In this document: positions 41,680-50,272 of the stretch, one piece after another | Layout of the letters: the number at the start of each line of letters is the position of its first letter | Numbering within the stretch: the first letter of the stretch is position 1 | Origin: CAVPHV01 sp963704825 | Lineage (GTDB): Bacteria; Actinomycetota; Acidimicrobiia; Spongiisociales; UBA5794 | DNA length: 64,000 nucleotides | Assembly: GCA_963704825.1 (NCBI GenBank) | Contig: CAVPHV010000012.1 | Location: 1-64,000 of the forward strand | Direction: 5' to 3' | Made by a program: the position numbers and the translations under genes | Notes under the pieces: generated by a model | Seen by the model: the letters and a program-made list of their open reading frames with translations, nothing else | Told to the model about the DNA's origin: nothing | Database searches by the model: none

Positions 41680-43170
41680 TCACATTCGACCCTCGGCAAT
41701 CGCAGCGATCACCTCGGCGGCGCGTGACCTCACCGCGCCCAAGTCCGTGAGGCGATCGAGCGCGTGATACTGCCGAGCCATCCGGCCGTTGGGTTGGAGC
41801 AGTTCACGATGGCGATCGAGGAAATCCCAGTACAGCGTGGTGAATGGACAGGCGTCATCTCCGGTTCGCTTGGCGGGGTCGAAGCGGCAGCCTCCGCAGT
41901 AGTCGCTCATCCGGTTGATGTAGGCCCCGCCAGACACATACGGCTTGGTAGCCATGCGGCCGCCATCCGCCCACAAACCCATGCCCATCACGTTCGGCCC
42001 CATGACCCAGTCCGCCCCATCGACGTACCACGCACGCATCCAGTCGCGTACTCGGGCAGGCTCGATCCCATAGAGGTTGGCGAAGTTGGAGAGCACCATC
42101 AGGCGCTGGATATGGTGCACCCAGGCGCGTTCGTCGAGCCCTTCCAACGCTACGGACAGGCAGCGCAACGTGCTCGGGGCTTCGAAAACCCAAGCCGGAG
42201 GCAGTTCGCGGTCGTGGCCAAGAGCGTTGGCATCTGCCTGTTCGGGCCACAACCACGAGATCCCCCACACGAACTCGCGCCACCCAATCACCTGACGGAT
42301 CATGCCCTCGGCCGAGTTGATGGGAACCCGCCCGGCCCGATACGCCTCCTCGACCCGGTCACATACTTCGTGGGGCAGGAGCAAGCCGAGGTTGAGATAC
42401 GGACTGAGCAGCGAGTGCGCCAAGTGCCAGTTGTCGGCGACCATGGCGTCTTCGTGAGGGCCGAAGCCGGCAAGCACGTCATCGACGAAGTGGCGGAGCC
42501 GAACCAGGGCACCGCGGCGCGACGTAGCCCACCAGCCCACGGGATCGGCTCCTGGAGCATCCGATGGAAGCTCGCTGATGACGGCGCGATCAAGGTGGTC
42601 AAGCCGACTTTTGACCGGCGGGGGCCATACTCCGCCATTGTTGGGTGGGGGTTGCCGGTTGTCGTGGTCGTAGTTCCACCGCCCACCAACCGGCTCATCG
42701 CCATCCATCAGATAGCCAAGCCGACGGCGCTGCCAGCGGTAGAAGTCTTCGAGCCGGAGCCGGGAACGACCGGCGGCCCAAGCTGCGAAGTCGTCGCGGT
42801 GGCAGAGGAACTGATCGGAGCGAACCGCTTCGGCCCCCAGACGGCGGACGGTAGCGTCGACGGTGGGCGAGTTGGGTTCGGTGACGATCACTTCGTTTGG
42901 AGAGAACTCGGTCCGGTGCGCAGCAAGACCTGCCTCGAGCGAAGCCGCTCTTCGCAGATCAACCTCGAAGCCGGCTGCTGCCAACTCGCCGGCGAACCGG
43001 CGCATTGCAGCAGTGACGAGGTGAAGTCGTTGGCGGTGAAACGGCCTGCCTTCCATCATCGCTCGGCTCTCGACCAGCAGCACGCGAGCCTCGTCCGGGG
43101 TTGCGGTGGCCATGGCCCCGAGGCGACGATGCAACTGGTCGCCGAACACCCATATCGTTCTCACATTCAC
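41680..43170 (-). CDS. FeS-type cryptochrome/photolyase-related protein (FeS-BCP, PhrB-like)
   Basis: 496 aa. The N-terminal alpha/beta domain (TIWVFGDQLHRRLGAM, VLLVESRAMMEGRPFHRQRL) is typical of deoxyribodipyrimidine photolyase-related proteins. FAD domain: NSAEGMIRQVIGWREFVWGI, VHHIQRLMVLSNFANLYGIE, DWVMGPNVMGMGLWADGGRM and YINRMSDYCGGCRFDPAKRT. The four Cys for the [4Fe-4S] cluster are visible (RCLS, YCGGC, DDACPF). Homologues (PhrB) repair (6-4) photoproducts with light. Divergent from the DUF2071/permuted-photolyase pair, forming a photoprotection locus. Confidence 0.9.
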   Translation of the reverse strand: MNVRTIWVFGDQLHRRLGAMATATPDEARVLLVESRAMMEGRPFHRQRLHLVTAAMRRFAGELAAAGFEVDLRRAASLEAGLAAHRTEFSPNEVIVTEPNSPTVDATVRRLGAEAVRSDQFLCHRDDFAAWAAGRSRLRLEDFYRWQRRRLGYLMDGDEPVGGRWNYDHDNRQPPPNNGGVWPPPVKSRLDHLDRAVISELPSDAPGADPVGWWATSRRGALVRLRHFVDDVLAGFGPHEDAMVADNWHLAHSLLSPYLNLGLLLPHEVCDRVEEAYRAGRVPINSAEGMIRQVIGWREFVWGISWLWPEQADANALGHDRELPPAWVFEAPSTLRCLSVALEGLDERAWVHHIQRLMVLSNFANLYGIEPARVRDWMRAWYVDGADWVMGPNVMGMGLWADGGRMATKPYVSGGAYINRMSDYCGGCRFDPAKRTGDDACPFTTLYWDFLDRHRELLQPNGRMARQYHALDRLTDLGAVRSRAAEVIAAIAEGRM

Positions 43171-43258
43171 GCCGCCTTCCGTTCGGTGAGGCCATGGATA
43201 GCAGGCCGAGGGTCGTTAGCGTTGCCGAACGAACTGCCCGCGACGGCGAGGTCGTCCC

Positions 43259-44008
43259 ATGACCCAAGAAGATCAGACGCAGACCGGGGAACCGCTCTAC
43301 CGAGTGACCCGGCCCGTCATGACGCAGCAGTGGCGCTCGCTGTCCTATCTTCACTGGCGATACGACCCCGCCGCGGTGCAGGCCCTGCTGCCGGCCGGTC
43401 TCACCGTCGACACCTTCGACGGCGCCGCCTGGGTGGGGCTCATCCCTTTCGAGATGGTGGATATCGCCGTGGCTCATACCCCGGCGATCCCCTACTTCGG
43501 CACGTTCCCGGAGACCAACGTCCGCACGTACGTACGCGGGGCTTCCGGCCCCGGCGTCTGGTTCCATTCCCTCGACATCAACCGACTCGTCCCGGTGCTG
43601 GTCGCCCAAGCCACCTATCGGCTCCCGTATCTGTGGGACAAGATGAGCATCACACACGAACCTGGTCGCATCGGCTACCGAGCGCGGCGCCGCTGGCCCG
43701 GGCCGCGGCCGGCAGCATCAACCCTCACCGTCGAATACGGGGACCGGATCACGGAGCCGGACGACCTTGCCCACTTCCTCTCGGCCCGCTGGGGCCTCTA
43801 CTCGCTACTCGGCAAACGCCTCGCCTATGCCCGGGTTGAACACGAGCCGTGGCCGCTCCACGACGCGGAGGTCGTTGAGCTCGCAGACGACTTCGTCACA
43901 GCAGCGGGATACTCGCCACCCGCGGGCCCGCCTCACGTCATGTACTCACCAGGCGTCTCGGTTCGGATCGAGCGCCCCCGATACGTACCCGCAGACGGTG
44001 CACCTTGA
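43259..44008 (+). CDS. YqjF/DUF2071 family protein
   Basis: 249 aa. VMTQQWRSLSYLHWRYDPAA, VQALLPAGLTVDTFDGAAWV, GLIPFEMVDIAVAHTPAIPY and FPETNVRTYVRGASGPGVWF match DUF2071 (acetoacetate-decarboxylase-like fold). The role is unknown; these genes are often found beside photolyases or DUF1365-like carotenoid/photoprotection genes. The stop overlaps the TTG start of the next gene (TTGA). Confidence 0.85.
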   Translation: MTQEDQTQTGEPLYRVTRPVMTQQWRSLSYLHWRYDPAAVQALLPAGLTVDTFDGAAWVGLIPFEMVDIAVAHTPAIPYFGTFPETNVRTYVRGASGPGVWFHSLDINRLVPVLVAQATYRLPYLWDKMSITHEPGRIGYRARRRWPGPRPAASTLTVEYGDRITEPDDLAHFLSARWGLYSLLGKRLAYARVEHEPWPLHDAEVVELADDFVTAAGYSPPAGPPHVMYSPGVSVRIERPRYVPADGAP

Positions 44009-45228
44009 TCTCAGCGGCCCTCCCGAACCCTCCCAACTACCGGCCTGCCGTCGAGCAGTGGGTGGCTAAGCACCTCGACGGCCTGTTTTTCGGCCCTGCG
44101 GCCGGCTCACAACACTTCCAGGGAGGACAGCTCGCGGCACGGGCGGCGTTGGGCGCTTTCGACGTCTCAGGCTACGCCCGGCAACGCAATGAGGTGTGGC
44201 CCAGAACACGCCGCGGCGCTTCCCGACTGTCTCCGTACATCCGTCACGGCCTTCTCCAGTTACCGGAGGTGTGGGATGCCGTTGCTGGTGGCCCGCAGCG
44301 TGATGTGGGCAAGTTTCGCGATGAGTTGCTCTGGCAGGAGTACGCCAGGCATCTCTATGCCCGAGTCGGTCGAGCCACGGCACAACCGCTGCGCTTTCGC
44401 CGAACTCAACCGCCGGACCCGGACGTGTCATGGCCGGACGACATGGCATGCATCGCTGCCAACCTGCGGGAACTCGGCGAAGATGGCTGGCTGGTGAACC
44501 AGACGCGGATGTGGCTCGCCGCACACTGGGTGAACCGCAGCAACGGAGTCTGGCGCACGGGCGAGGACCGGTTCTTCGCCGACCTTCTCGACGGGTCGCG
44601 AGCGGCCAACCGACTCGGTTGGCAGTGGACAGCCGGAATGCTGACCGGGAGACCGTACGGGTTCGTACGCGCCCGGGTCGAGCAACGCGCCCCAGGGATG
44701 TGCGCGGCGTGCGGGCTGTCGAACGATTGCCCGATCGAAACCGATCCCGACAACGGCGACCTCGCCGCCGTCGCGCCGAATCCACTCCTGCGCGCCGACC
44801 CAGACGTACCTCGCACCGCAGGCCCCCGGCGTGCGCACATCGAAAGCAAGCCTGACGTCGTGTGGCTCACGGCGGAGTCGCTTGGTGACAGCGACCCCGC
44901 GCTGCGCGCCCAACCGGGACTGCCGGCGGTGTTTGTGTTCGACGAGCGCCTCCTGGCCGGCCTGCAGCTCGCCGCCAAGCGGCTGGTCTTTCTCGCAGAG
45001 TGCCTCGCCGACCTGGCGACGCGCCGTGATGTTCTCGTCTACCGCGGCGCCCCCCGCCAGATGCTTGCCGGCCGATCCCCCGCCGTCACGTTCACCCCGG
45101 TCCCGGGGTGGCGTCGGTTGGTCGAGCGCATGCATCTCGCCGAGATTCACCCCTGGCCGTGGCTGCGACCCCCGCATACGGGACCCGTGTCGAGCTTCTC
45201 GGCCTGGCGGCGCCACACCGATGCTTGA
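44005..45228 (+). CDS. photolyase/cryptochrome-like protein with permuted domain order
   Basis: 407 aa, TTG start coupled to DUF2071. Residues ~20-225 are a photolyase FAD-binding domain: GASRLSPYIRHGLLQLPEVW (71-90), KFRDELLWQEYARHLYARVG, WLVNQTRMWLAAHWVNRSNG, WRTGEDRFFADLLDGSRAAN and RLGWQWTAGMLTGRPYGF. Then comes a Cys cluster (MCAACGLSNDCPIE, 232-245). Residues ~283-400 look like the Rossmann-like antenna domain that is normally N-terminal: DVVWLTAESLGDSDPALRAQ, PAVFVFDERLLAGLQLAAKR, LVFLAECLADLATRRDVLVY, RGAPRQML. So the usual domain order is reversed. Repair activity is not assured. Confidence 0.72.
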   Translation: MISAALPNPPNYRPAVEQWVAKHLDGLFFGPAAGSQHFQGGQLAARAALGAFDVSGYARQRNEVWPRTRRGASRLSPYIRHGLLQLPEVWDAVAGGPQRDVGKFRDELLWQEYARHLYARVGRATAQPLRFRRTQPPDPDVSWPDDMACIAANLRELGEDGWLVNQTRMWLAAHWVNRSNGVWRTGEDRFFADLLDGSRAANRLGWQWTAGMLTGRPYGFVRARVEQRAPGMCAACGLSNDCPIETDPDNGDLAAVAPNPLLRADPDVPRTAGPRRAHIESKPDVVWLTAESLGDSDPALRAQPGLPAVFVFDERLLAGLQLAAKRLVFLAECLADLATRRDVLVYRGAPRQMLAGRSPAVTFTPVPGWRRLVERMHLAEIHPWPWLRPPHTGPVSSFSAWRRHTDA

Positions 45229-45239
45229 AGGTTCTGCAG

Positions 45240-45665
45240 TCACCTGAACAACATGGCAGCCACCAGGAACCCCCGCAGCGTCCACGCCCCGGTTCGGAAC
45301 CAGTTGGTGCGTATCAGGCGATCTACCGCAGCGCGATCGTAGCCTTCCAGGAGCCGCCGGTGGAGGGGAGCCTGCACCAACGCCGTGGCGACCCAGATGG
45401 CGGCCAGCAAAGCCCCGGACAGCATGACCATCCACAGCGGTACCCCATCGGGCCGATACCACACCAGGGCGGCTGCGCTCACCACCTCTAGGCCTGCCGG
45501 CAGGATCAGCAGCCGGCCAATGGCGGAAGTATGGGCGGCCTCGTAGGAATTGAACACGTCGGCGGGAACGGTCCGAAACAGGGGATAGTGAACCACTTGG
45601 ACCATCCAGATCAGACCAACCATGAACCAGGTGGCGGCGACCTGGACAACAAGGACTTCGTTCAC
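45240..45665 (-). CDS. four-helix membrane protein
   Basis: 141 aa, not assigned to a named family. Helices near 5-25, 50-68, 77-97 and 122-140; conserved-looking motif WMVQVVHYPLFRTVPADVFN then YEAAHTSAIGRLLILPAGLE, with a Tyr/His/Glu set that recurs in small actinobacterial and cyanobacterial membrane proteins near photolyases. Its ATG overlaps the stop of the upstream SDR gene (ATGA). Confidence 0.65.
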   Translation of the reverse strand: MNEVLVVQVAATWFMVGLIWMVQVVHYPLFRTVPADVFNSYEAAHTSAIGRLLILPAGLEVVSAAALVWYRPDGVPLWMVMLSGALLAAIWVATALVQAPLHRRLLEGYDRAAVDRLIRTNWFRTGAWTLRGFLVAAMLFR

Positions 45666-46363
45666 GTCGTGGTGAAGGCTTCCGCCGGGAGTTCGCGACG
45701 CCCTTCGGCCAATCCGGTGACGATCACACCGGCAACCAGAGCCGGATCGAGTCCGACCGGCATCGCCGGGGCCCGGCCCGCAATAGGGTGGTCGGCCAGA
45801 CCGGTCTCGGTATGCGGCGGCCGTGCGTCTAGGACGTGGATGCCCTGACGACGCAACTCTCGACCCAGGGCAATGGTGGCCGCACTCAACCCTGCCTTGA
45901 CGGCCGAGTAGGCCGCCATTCCGGCGACTGGGCTCTCGGCGACGACACCCGAGATGTTCACGATGAACCCACCCTCGAGATGGGGCAGGGCAACGCGCAT
46001 GACCCGGAGCGGTCCGAGGAGGTCGACGGCAACCAACTCGTCGAGCGCAGCATCATCCATGTCGGCAAGCGGACCGAACGCCACAACTCCCGCGGCGTTC
46101 ACCAAGCCATCGAGTCCGCCGAGCGACTGGATTGCAGTATCGACAACGTGGGTGGCGTGGCTGGGGACCGCCAAATCGAACATAACCGACGGCACGGAGG
46201 CCCCAATCCGGGACGCCTGCTCACGGAGCCGGTCGGGGTCGCGACCTGCGAGCATCACTTTGGCGCCGGCGCGGTCGAGCTCAGCGGCGATCAGACCGCC
46301 CAGGACGCCCGAGCCGCCCAGCACCAGGATCCGAGATCCCGACAGTTCAACGGTCGCAGCCAT
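45662..46363 (-). CDS. short-chain dehydrogenase/reductase
   Basis: 233 aa Rossmann protein. SRILVLGGSGVLGGLIAAEL is a slightly atypical NAD(P)-binding glycine motif; KVMLAGRDPDRLREQ suggests NADP preference. LVNAAGVVAFGPLADMDDAA carries the NAG motif, NISGVVAESPVAGMAAYSAV then KAGLSAATIALGREL carries Ser-Tyr-Lys. DARPPHTETGL follows. The substrate is unknown. Co-transcribed with the downstream four-helix membrane protein. Confidence 0.88.
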   Translation of the reverse strand: MAATVELSGSRILVLGGSGVLGGLIAAELDRAGAKVMLAGRDPDRLREQASRIGASVPSVMFDLAVPSHATHVVDTAIQSLGGLDGLVNAAGVVAFGPLADMDDAALDELVAVDLLGPLRVMRVALPHLEGGFIVNISGVVAESPVAGMAAYSAVKAGLSAATIALGRELRRQGIHVLDARPPHTETGLADHPIAGRAPAMPVGLDPALVAGVIVTGLAEGRRELPAEAFTTT

Positions 46364-46369
46364 CAGCGC

Positions 46370-46588
46370 TCAGCGGCGATCCGTGAGATCCGACGGGTCC
46401 GGGGCGTCCGCCGGAAGAGTCACGTGGATCTCGGTGAGACCATCGGAGCGGACCTCGGCGGACCTGCCGGAGCTCTCGAGGTCGGCGGCCTGGAGTTCGG
46501 CGATACGGCGCAGACCAAATGCAATCGTGGCCCACGCCGTTGCGATGAACATCACGGAACCGAACGTGAAGATGGCGACTTCACTCAT
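46370..46588 (-). CDS. small single-helix membrane protein
   Basis: 72 aa: MSEVAIFTFGSVMFIATAWA is the membrane helix, followed by a charged C-terminal tail (LRRIAELQAADLESSGRSAE). The ATG overlaps the stop of the 74-aa gene upstream (ATGA). Only 6 bp separate it from the SDR gene, so the two small genes, SDR and the four-helix protein form one operon. Function unknown. Confidence 0.6.
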   Translation of the reverse strand: MSEVAIFTFGSVMFIATAWATIAFGLRRIAELQAADLESSGRSAEVRSDGLTEIHVTLPADAPDPSDLTDRR

Positions 46589-46809
46589 GTGTGCTCTCCG
46601 ACCAGTACCAGCGTTCCGAGCGAGTGAATGGCAGGGACCCAGAGCCCGACGAAGATCCCGAGCTCGCGGTCGACAAAGAACCACAGCGAGACGGACAGGA
46701 CGAAGGACGCGAAGGCAGCGATCATGAAGATCAATTTGGTGCGATGAAACGCGCTGAGCGACGCCAGCAATGCGGTACGGCTCTGGGGTGCGGCGGTTGG
46801 TGTGGACAT
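46585..46809 (-). CDS. small two-helix membrane protein
   Basis: 74 aa from ATG 46809, which has AGGAGT upstream. LSAFHRTKLIFMIAAFASFV and SVSLWFFVDRELGIFVGLWV, then PAIHSLGTLVLVGEHT form two membrane helices. First gene of the small operon reading towards 45240. No family recognised. Confidence 0.6.
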   Translation of the reverse strand: MSTPTAAPQSRTALLASLSAFHRTKLIFMIAAFASFVLSVSLWFFVDRELGIFVGLWVPAIHSLGTLVLVGEHT

Positions 46810-46883
46810 GACTACTCCTGATCGCGTCTGTGCACCCTCTACGAGGACGAACCCCTGCGCGGATGACCCAGCCGGCCGCAAAC

Positions 46884-46939
46884 CCCGTTCTGGCGTGGCT
46901 CGGGTGCGGTTTCCGGTATCTCAGCCACGCCGGAACGGG
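46884..46939. repeat. hairpin repeat copy 1 (17-bp inverted arms)
   Basis: CCCGTTCTGGCGTGGCT (46884-46900), 22-nt loop, AGCCACGCCGGAACGGG (46923-46939): 17-bp inverted arms with one mismatch, which would be a G-U pair in RNA of one strand. Arms and loop match the two copies at 58.7-58.8 kb with identical loop length. It lies between the divergent small membrane operon and the SGNH gene. Confidence 0.7.
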
Positions 46940-46993
46940 AGGGGGGTCGGGCGGTGGAGGTCGGCCTCGACCTTGTCGGTACAATCAGCCGCC

Positions 46994-47728
46994 ATGGTCA
47001 GGATCGTCCGACGTGGGTTCGTGCTCGGAGTAGCGACGGTTGCTGCTCAAGCCGCCTATGCCAGGTTCCGCGGCGTGCCATCCTTCGACGGGCTCGACCC
47101 CTCCGGCAGCTTCGGCGACCCGGAACTACCGACACTCCGTATGGTGATTCTGGGCGACTCGACGGTGACGGCGCCGGGGCTGGACGATCCGGATGACAGC
47201 TGGGCGCGTGTTTCCACCCGCCAATTCGAGGACCGCTACCGGGTCGAACTCACTTGTCTCGCGGTCGGCGGGGCCCGTTCACGCGACGTCCTCGAGGATC
47301 AACTTCCGGCGGCCCTCTCCTCCGAGTGGGACGTCGCCATTGTTTCGGTCGGGTCCAACGACGTGCTCAACCTGGTCCCCATCTGGCTGTTCGAGCGGCG
47401 CCTCGACGAGATCGTGGCGAGACTCAACGTCGTCTCCCGGGCCGTGGTTCTCTTCGGCGTCGGCGATCTCGGTTCCATCCCCCGGGTTCCGTTCCCGCTC
47501 GACCGGTTCGCCTGGTGGTCGGGTCACATCGCCGACTGGGTCCACCGTCGGGTGGCGGCGCGCTACGGGGTCGCCAAGGTCGATCAGTGGAACCAGACCA
47601 CTGAGCCGTTCAACAGCGGCATCCACATGTTCTCTCCCGATCTCTTCCATCCGAGTCCGGCTGGGCACCGCGCCTGGGCCGACGCGTTGATCCCCACTCT
47701 CGAAGAGGTGGTCGCAGACCTCGAGTAG
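46994..47728 (+). CDS. SGNH/GDSL-family hydrolase
   Basis: 244 aa. Block I LRMVILGDSTVTAPGLDDPD (catalytic Ser in GDST), block III VAIVSVGSNDVLNLVPIWLF (GxND), block V SPDLFHPSPAGHRAWADALI (DxxH). The N-terminus (RRGFVLGVATVAAQAAYARF) has a hydrophobic stretch that may anchor or export it. Likely an esterase or lipase acting at the envelope. A TACAAT -10 box (46980-46985) lies 8 nt before the ATG. Confidence 0.85.
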   Translation: MVRIVRRGFVLGVATVAAQAAYARFRGVPSFDGLDPSGSFGDPELPTLRMVILGDSTVTAPGLDDPDDSWARVSTRQFEDRYRVELTCLAVGGARSRDVLEDQLPAALSSEWDVAIVSVGSNDVLNLVPIWLFERRLDEIVARLNVVSRAVVLFGVGDLGSIPRVPFPLDRFAWWSGHIADWVHRRVAARYGVAKVDQWNQTTEPFNSGIHMFSPDLFHPSPAGHRAWADALIPTLEEVVADLE

Positions 47729-47918
47729 GTCACCCGCCGGCCAACATCTCTTGCAGGCGTCGATAGTCCGATCGGACCGAGCGTGCCGCCATGCGGTCCA
47801 AGAGAGGTCCGAACACTCTGAAGAAGCCGCCCGGCTCTCGCGAGAAATGCGCCGAGTGCTCCCGGCGGGCACAAGCCGATACCATGCACCCCACGGTCCC
47901 ATCTCATGAGGGAATGCA

Positions 47919-48389
47919 ATGGACTACAAGCACACCCAGACCAGCATTGCTGCCATCATCCTCGCCATCGGCATCTTGTTGATCGTGGTCGGCTTGATCG
48001 GAGTCTTGGGCAACGCAGGCGACGACGACCCCGGAGCGTGGGCCTACCTGCTCTTCATCGTCGTCGCCGGCGCAGCGTTCCTCTTCAATCGGCTCACCGT
48101 CACGGTCGCTGCGGGAACCGTCGACGCCACGTTTGGATTCGGGTGGCCGCGACATTCAATCCAGGTGCTCGACATCGTGGCCGTCCGCCAGGTGCGCAAC
48201 CCGTGGTGGTACGGGTTGGGGATACGTTGGATTCCGAACGGGTGGATGTACAACGTGTGGGGTCTCGATGCCGTCGAACTCGAACTGAAGTCCGGTCACG
48301 TGTTCCGCATTGGCTCCGACGACTGCTCCGACCTCCTGGCCGCCCTCTCGTTGCACACCTCACTGCGACCCGATATCGACGGCGCCTGA
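47919..48389 (+). CDS. membrane protein with PH-like domain
   Basis: 156 aa. Two N-terminal helices (IAAIILAIGILLIVVGLIGV and AWAYLLFIVVAGAAFLFNRL) followed by a bacterial PH-like beta domain: LTVTVAAGTVDATFGFGWPR, VLDIVAVRQVRNPWWYGLGI, GWMYNVWGLDAVELELKSGH and VFRIGSDDCSDLLAAL. This arrangement is common in uncharacterised bacterial proteins. AGGGAA precedes the ATG. Convergent with modC. Confidence 0.75.
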   Translation: MDYKHTQTSIAAIILAIGILLIVVGLIGVLGNAGDDDPGAWAYLLFIVVAGAAFLFNRLTVTVAAGTVDATFGFGWPRHSIQVLDIVAVRQVRNPWWYGLGIRWIPNGWMYNVWGLDAVELELKSGHVFRIGSDDCSDLLAALSLHTSLRPDIDGA

Positions 48390-48395
48390 CCGCGC

Positions 48396-49463
48396 TCAGT
48401 CCGCCTCGACTCCGATCTCGGTGGCCTTGATCGACACCCACACAACAGCATCTTCCGCCAGTCGCAGCGCCTCCACTGCGTTGGGGGTGATCTCGGCCGT
48501 GAGCGCCAACGGATCGCCGGTCTGGAGGCGAACTCGATCGCCGTAGTGCTCGATCCGAGTGACCACCGTCTCCCAGGTGTTACGAGGACTGCCTTCCGGC
48601 TGGTGGCGATGGATCGAGATCGCTCGGGGATGGATGGTGGCCAGCACCGGGCCGGCGATGCGGGTGTCACCGACATGCAGGTCGTGAGTGGCGGTGGTGA
48701 CGATGCCGTCGGATGCGGTTCCCGCTACCAGGTTCGAGCCCGCCAGATCGGCGATGTATGGAGTACGAGGGCGAAGCCTGATGTCGTCGGCCGTCCCCAC
48801 TTGGGTGACGACGCCATCCTCCATCACATGGATCTGGTCGGCAAGCAGGAACGCTTCCGTTGGATCGTGGGTGATCAACAGCCGCGGTCCGGGGAAGTGC
48901 CCGAGGTGATCATCGAGGGTGCGGCGCAGTTCGACCCGGGTGGTGGCGTCCAATGCGGCGAGTGGTTCATCCAGTAATAGGAGGCGCGGCTCGGCGATCA
49001 GGGCGCGGGCGAGGGCGACCCGCTGCGCCTGACCCCCAGACAGGTCGGGCGGCTTGCGATCGCCCATTCCGGCGAGATCAACCCGCTGCAGCCATTCGGT
49101 CGCACGCTCCGCCGCCTCGCCCCGGGGAACCTTGCGGCTGCGCAATCCGAACGCCACGTTCTCCGTCACGGTCAGGTGGGGAAACAGCACGTAGTCCTGG
49201 AACACCACGCCGATCCCCCGCTCCTCGGGCGGCACAAACACGTTGCCCGTGGGGTCATCCAAGGTCCGACCGTCGAGCGAGATCCGGCCGGCGTCGAGTG
49301 GCAGCAATCCGGCAAGCAGACTCACCACCGTCGACTTGCCTGCGCCATTTGGCCCGAGCAACGCCACGGTGTGACCAGGGGCGATCTCGAGCGGAACGTC
49401 GAGGGTGAACCCGTTGTCGCGACCGGCGACAAGATGTGCGTCGAGACCGAGAGTTTGGGTCAT
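48396..49463 (-). CDS. modC: molybdate ABC transporter ATP-binding protein ModC
   Basis: 355 aa. Walker A VALLGPNGAGKSTVVSLLAG, Q-loop GIGVVFQDYVLFPHLTVTEN, signature LSGGQAQRVALARALIAEPR, Walker B LLLLDEPLAALDATTRVELR, switch His in LLITHDPTEAF. The C-terminal ~130 residues include a MOP/TOBE-like beta domain (DRVRLQTGDPLALTAEITPN) that binds oxyanion in ModC. ATG 49463 overlaps the modB stop (ATGA). Energises molybdate (or tungstate) import. Confidence 0.9.
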   Translation of the reverse strand: MTQTLGLDAHLVAGRDNGFTLDVPLEIAPGHTVALLGPNGAGKSTVVSLLAGLLPLDAGRISLDGRTLDDPTGNVFVPPEERGIGVVFQDYVLFPHLTVTENVAFGLRSRKVPRGEAAERATEWLQRVDLAGMGDRKPPDLSGGQAQRVALARALIAEPRLLLLDEPLAALDATTRVELRRTLDDHLGHFPGPRLLITHDPTEAFLLADQIHVMEDGVVTQVGTADDIRLRPRTPYIADLAGSNLVAGTASDGIVTTATHDLHVGDTRIAGPVLATIHPRAISIHRHQPEGSPRNTWETVVTRIEHYGDRVRLQTGDPLALTAEITPNAVEALRLAEDAVVWVSIKATEIGVEAD

Positions 49464-50272
49464 CGCGACGGCCACCAGCGCTCGCGCAGGACAACCAGGA
49501 CGGTCAGGGAGACCACAACCATGATGAGGCTGAGGGCAACCGCCGTATCCCGATCGCTCTCCAGGGCAACAAACACCGCCAACGGCATGGTCTGGGTGCG
49601 ACCCTGCAGGTTGCCGGCAAAAGTGATGGTGGCGCCGAACTCCCCCAACGCCCGCGCCCAGGTGAGCAGGAGCCCGGCGGCCAGTGAGGGGGCGATCATC
49701 GGCAGGGTGACCCGGCGCAACACCGTCCAGCGACCGGCGCCGAGGCTGGCGGCCGCTCCCTCAAAACGCGGGTCGAGATTGCGCAACGCACCCTCGACGG
49801 TGATGACGAGGAACGGCATTGCAACAAACGTGGTGGCAATGACGACACCCCACGTCGAGAACGGAAGGACCAGGCCGGTTGCTGCATAGAGCGGCTCGCC
49901 GATCACTCCCCGCCGCCCCAGCGCAAACAACAAAGCTGCGCCGCCAACCACGGGCGGGATCACCAGCGGGAGCAGCACCATGCCACGCACGATCGACCGT
50001 CCCGGGAACTCGACCCGCGCCAAGACCAATGCCAGGGGCACGCCGATCACCGCGGAGATCGCGGTCGCTCCTAGCGAGGCAATGAGGGACAGGCGCAACG
50101 CATCGGCGACGACATCTTCGGTCAACAATGCCGGGAGGTCCTGCCACGGGGTCCGTGCCAGCAAACCGAGGAGCGGCACAACAAATACGGCAAGGCCCGC
50201 AAGAGCCAGCACCATCACCATCGCCGGGGGACGGCTTGTCTTTCTGCGGACCTCGGTGGCGCGATCAGTCAT
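49460..50272 (-). CDS. modB: molybdate ABC transporter permease ModB
   Basis: 270 aa, six helices. RLSLIASLGATAISAVIGVP, GMVLLPLVIPPVVGGAALLF, and the EAA cytoplasmic loop EGAAASLGAGRWTVLRRVTL with PMIAPSLAAGLLLTWARALG are ModB/CysT-family features; RALGEFGATITFAGNLQGRT is especially characteristic of molybdate and sulphate permeases. The ATG overlaps the modA stop (ATGA). Confidence 0.9.
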   Translation of the reverse strand: MTDRATEVRRKTSRPPAMVMVLALAGLAVFVVPLLGLLARTPWQDLPALLTEDVVADALRLSLIASLGATAISAVIGVPLALVLARVEFPGRSIVRGMVLLPLVIPPVVGGAALLFALGRRGVIGEPLYAATGLVLPFSTWGVVIATTFVAMPFLVITVEGALRNLDPRFEGAAASLGAGRWTVLRRVTLPMIAPSLAAGLLLTWARALGEFGATITFAGNLQGRTQTMPLAVFVALESDRDTAVALSLIMVVVSLTVLVVLRERWWPSR

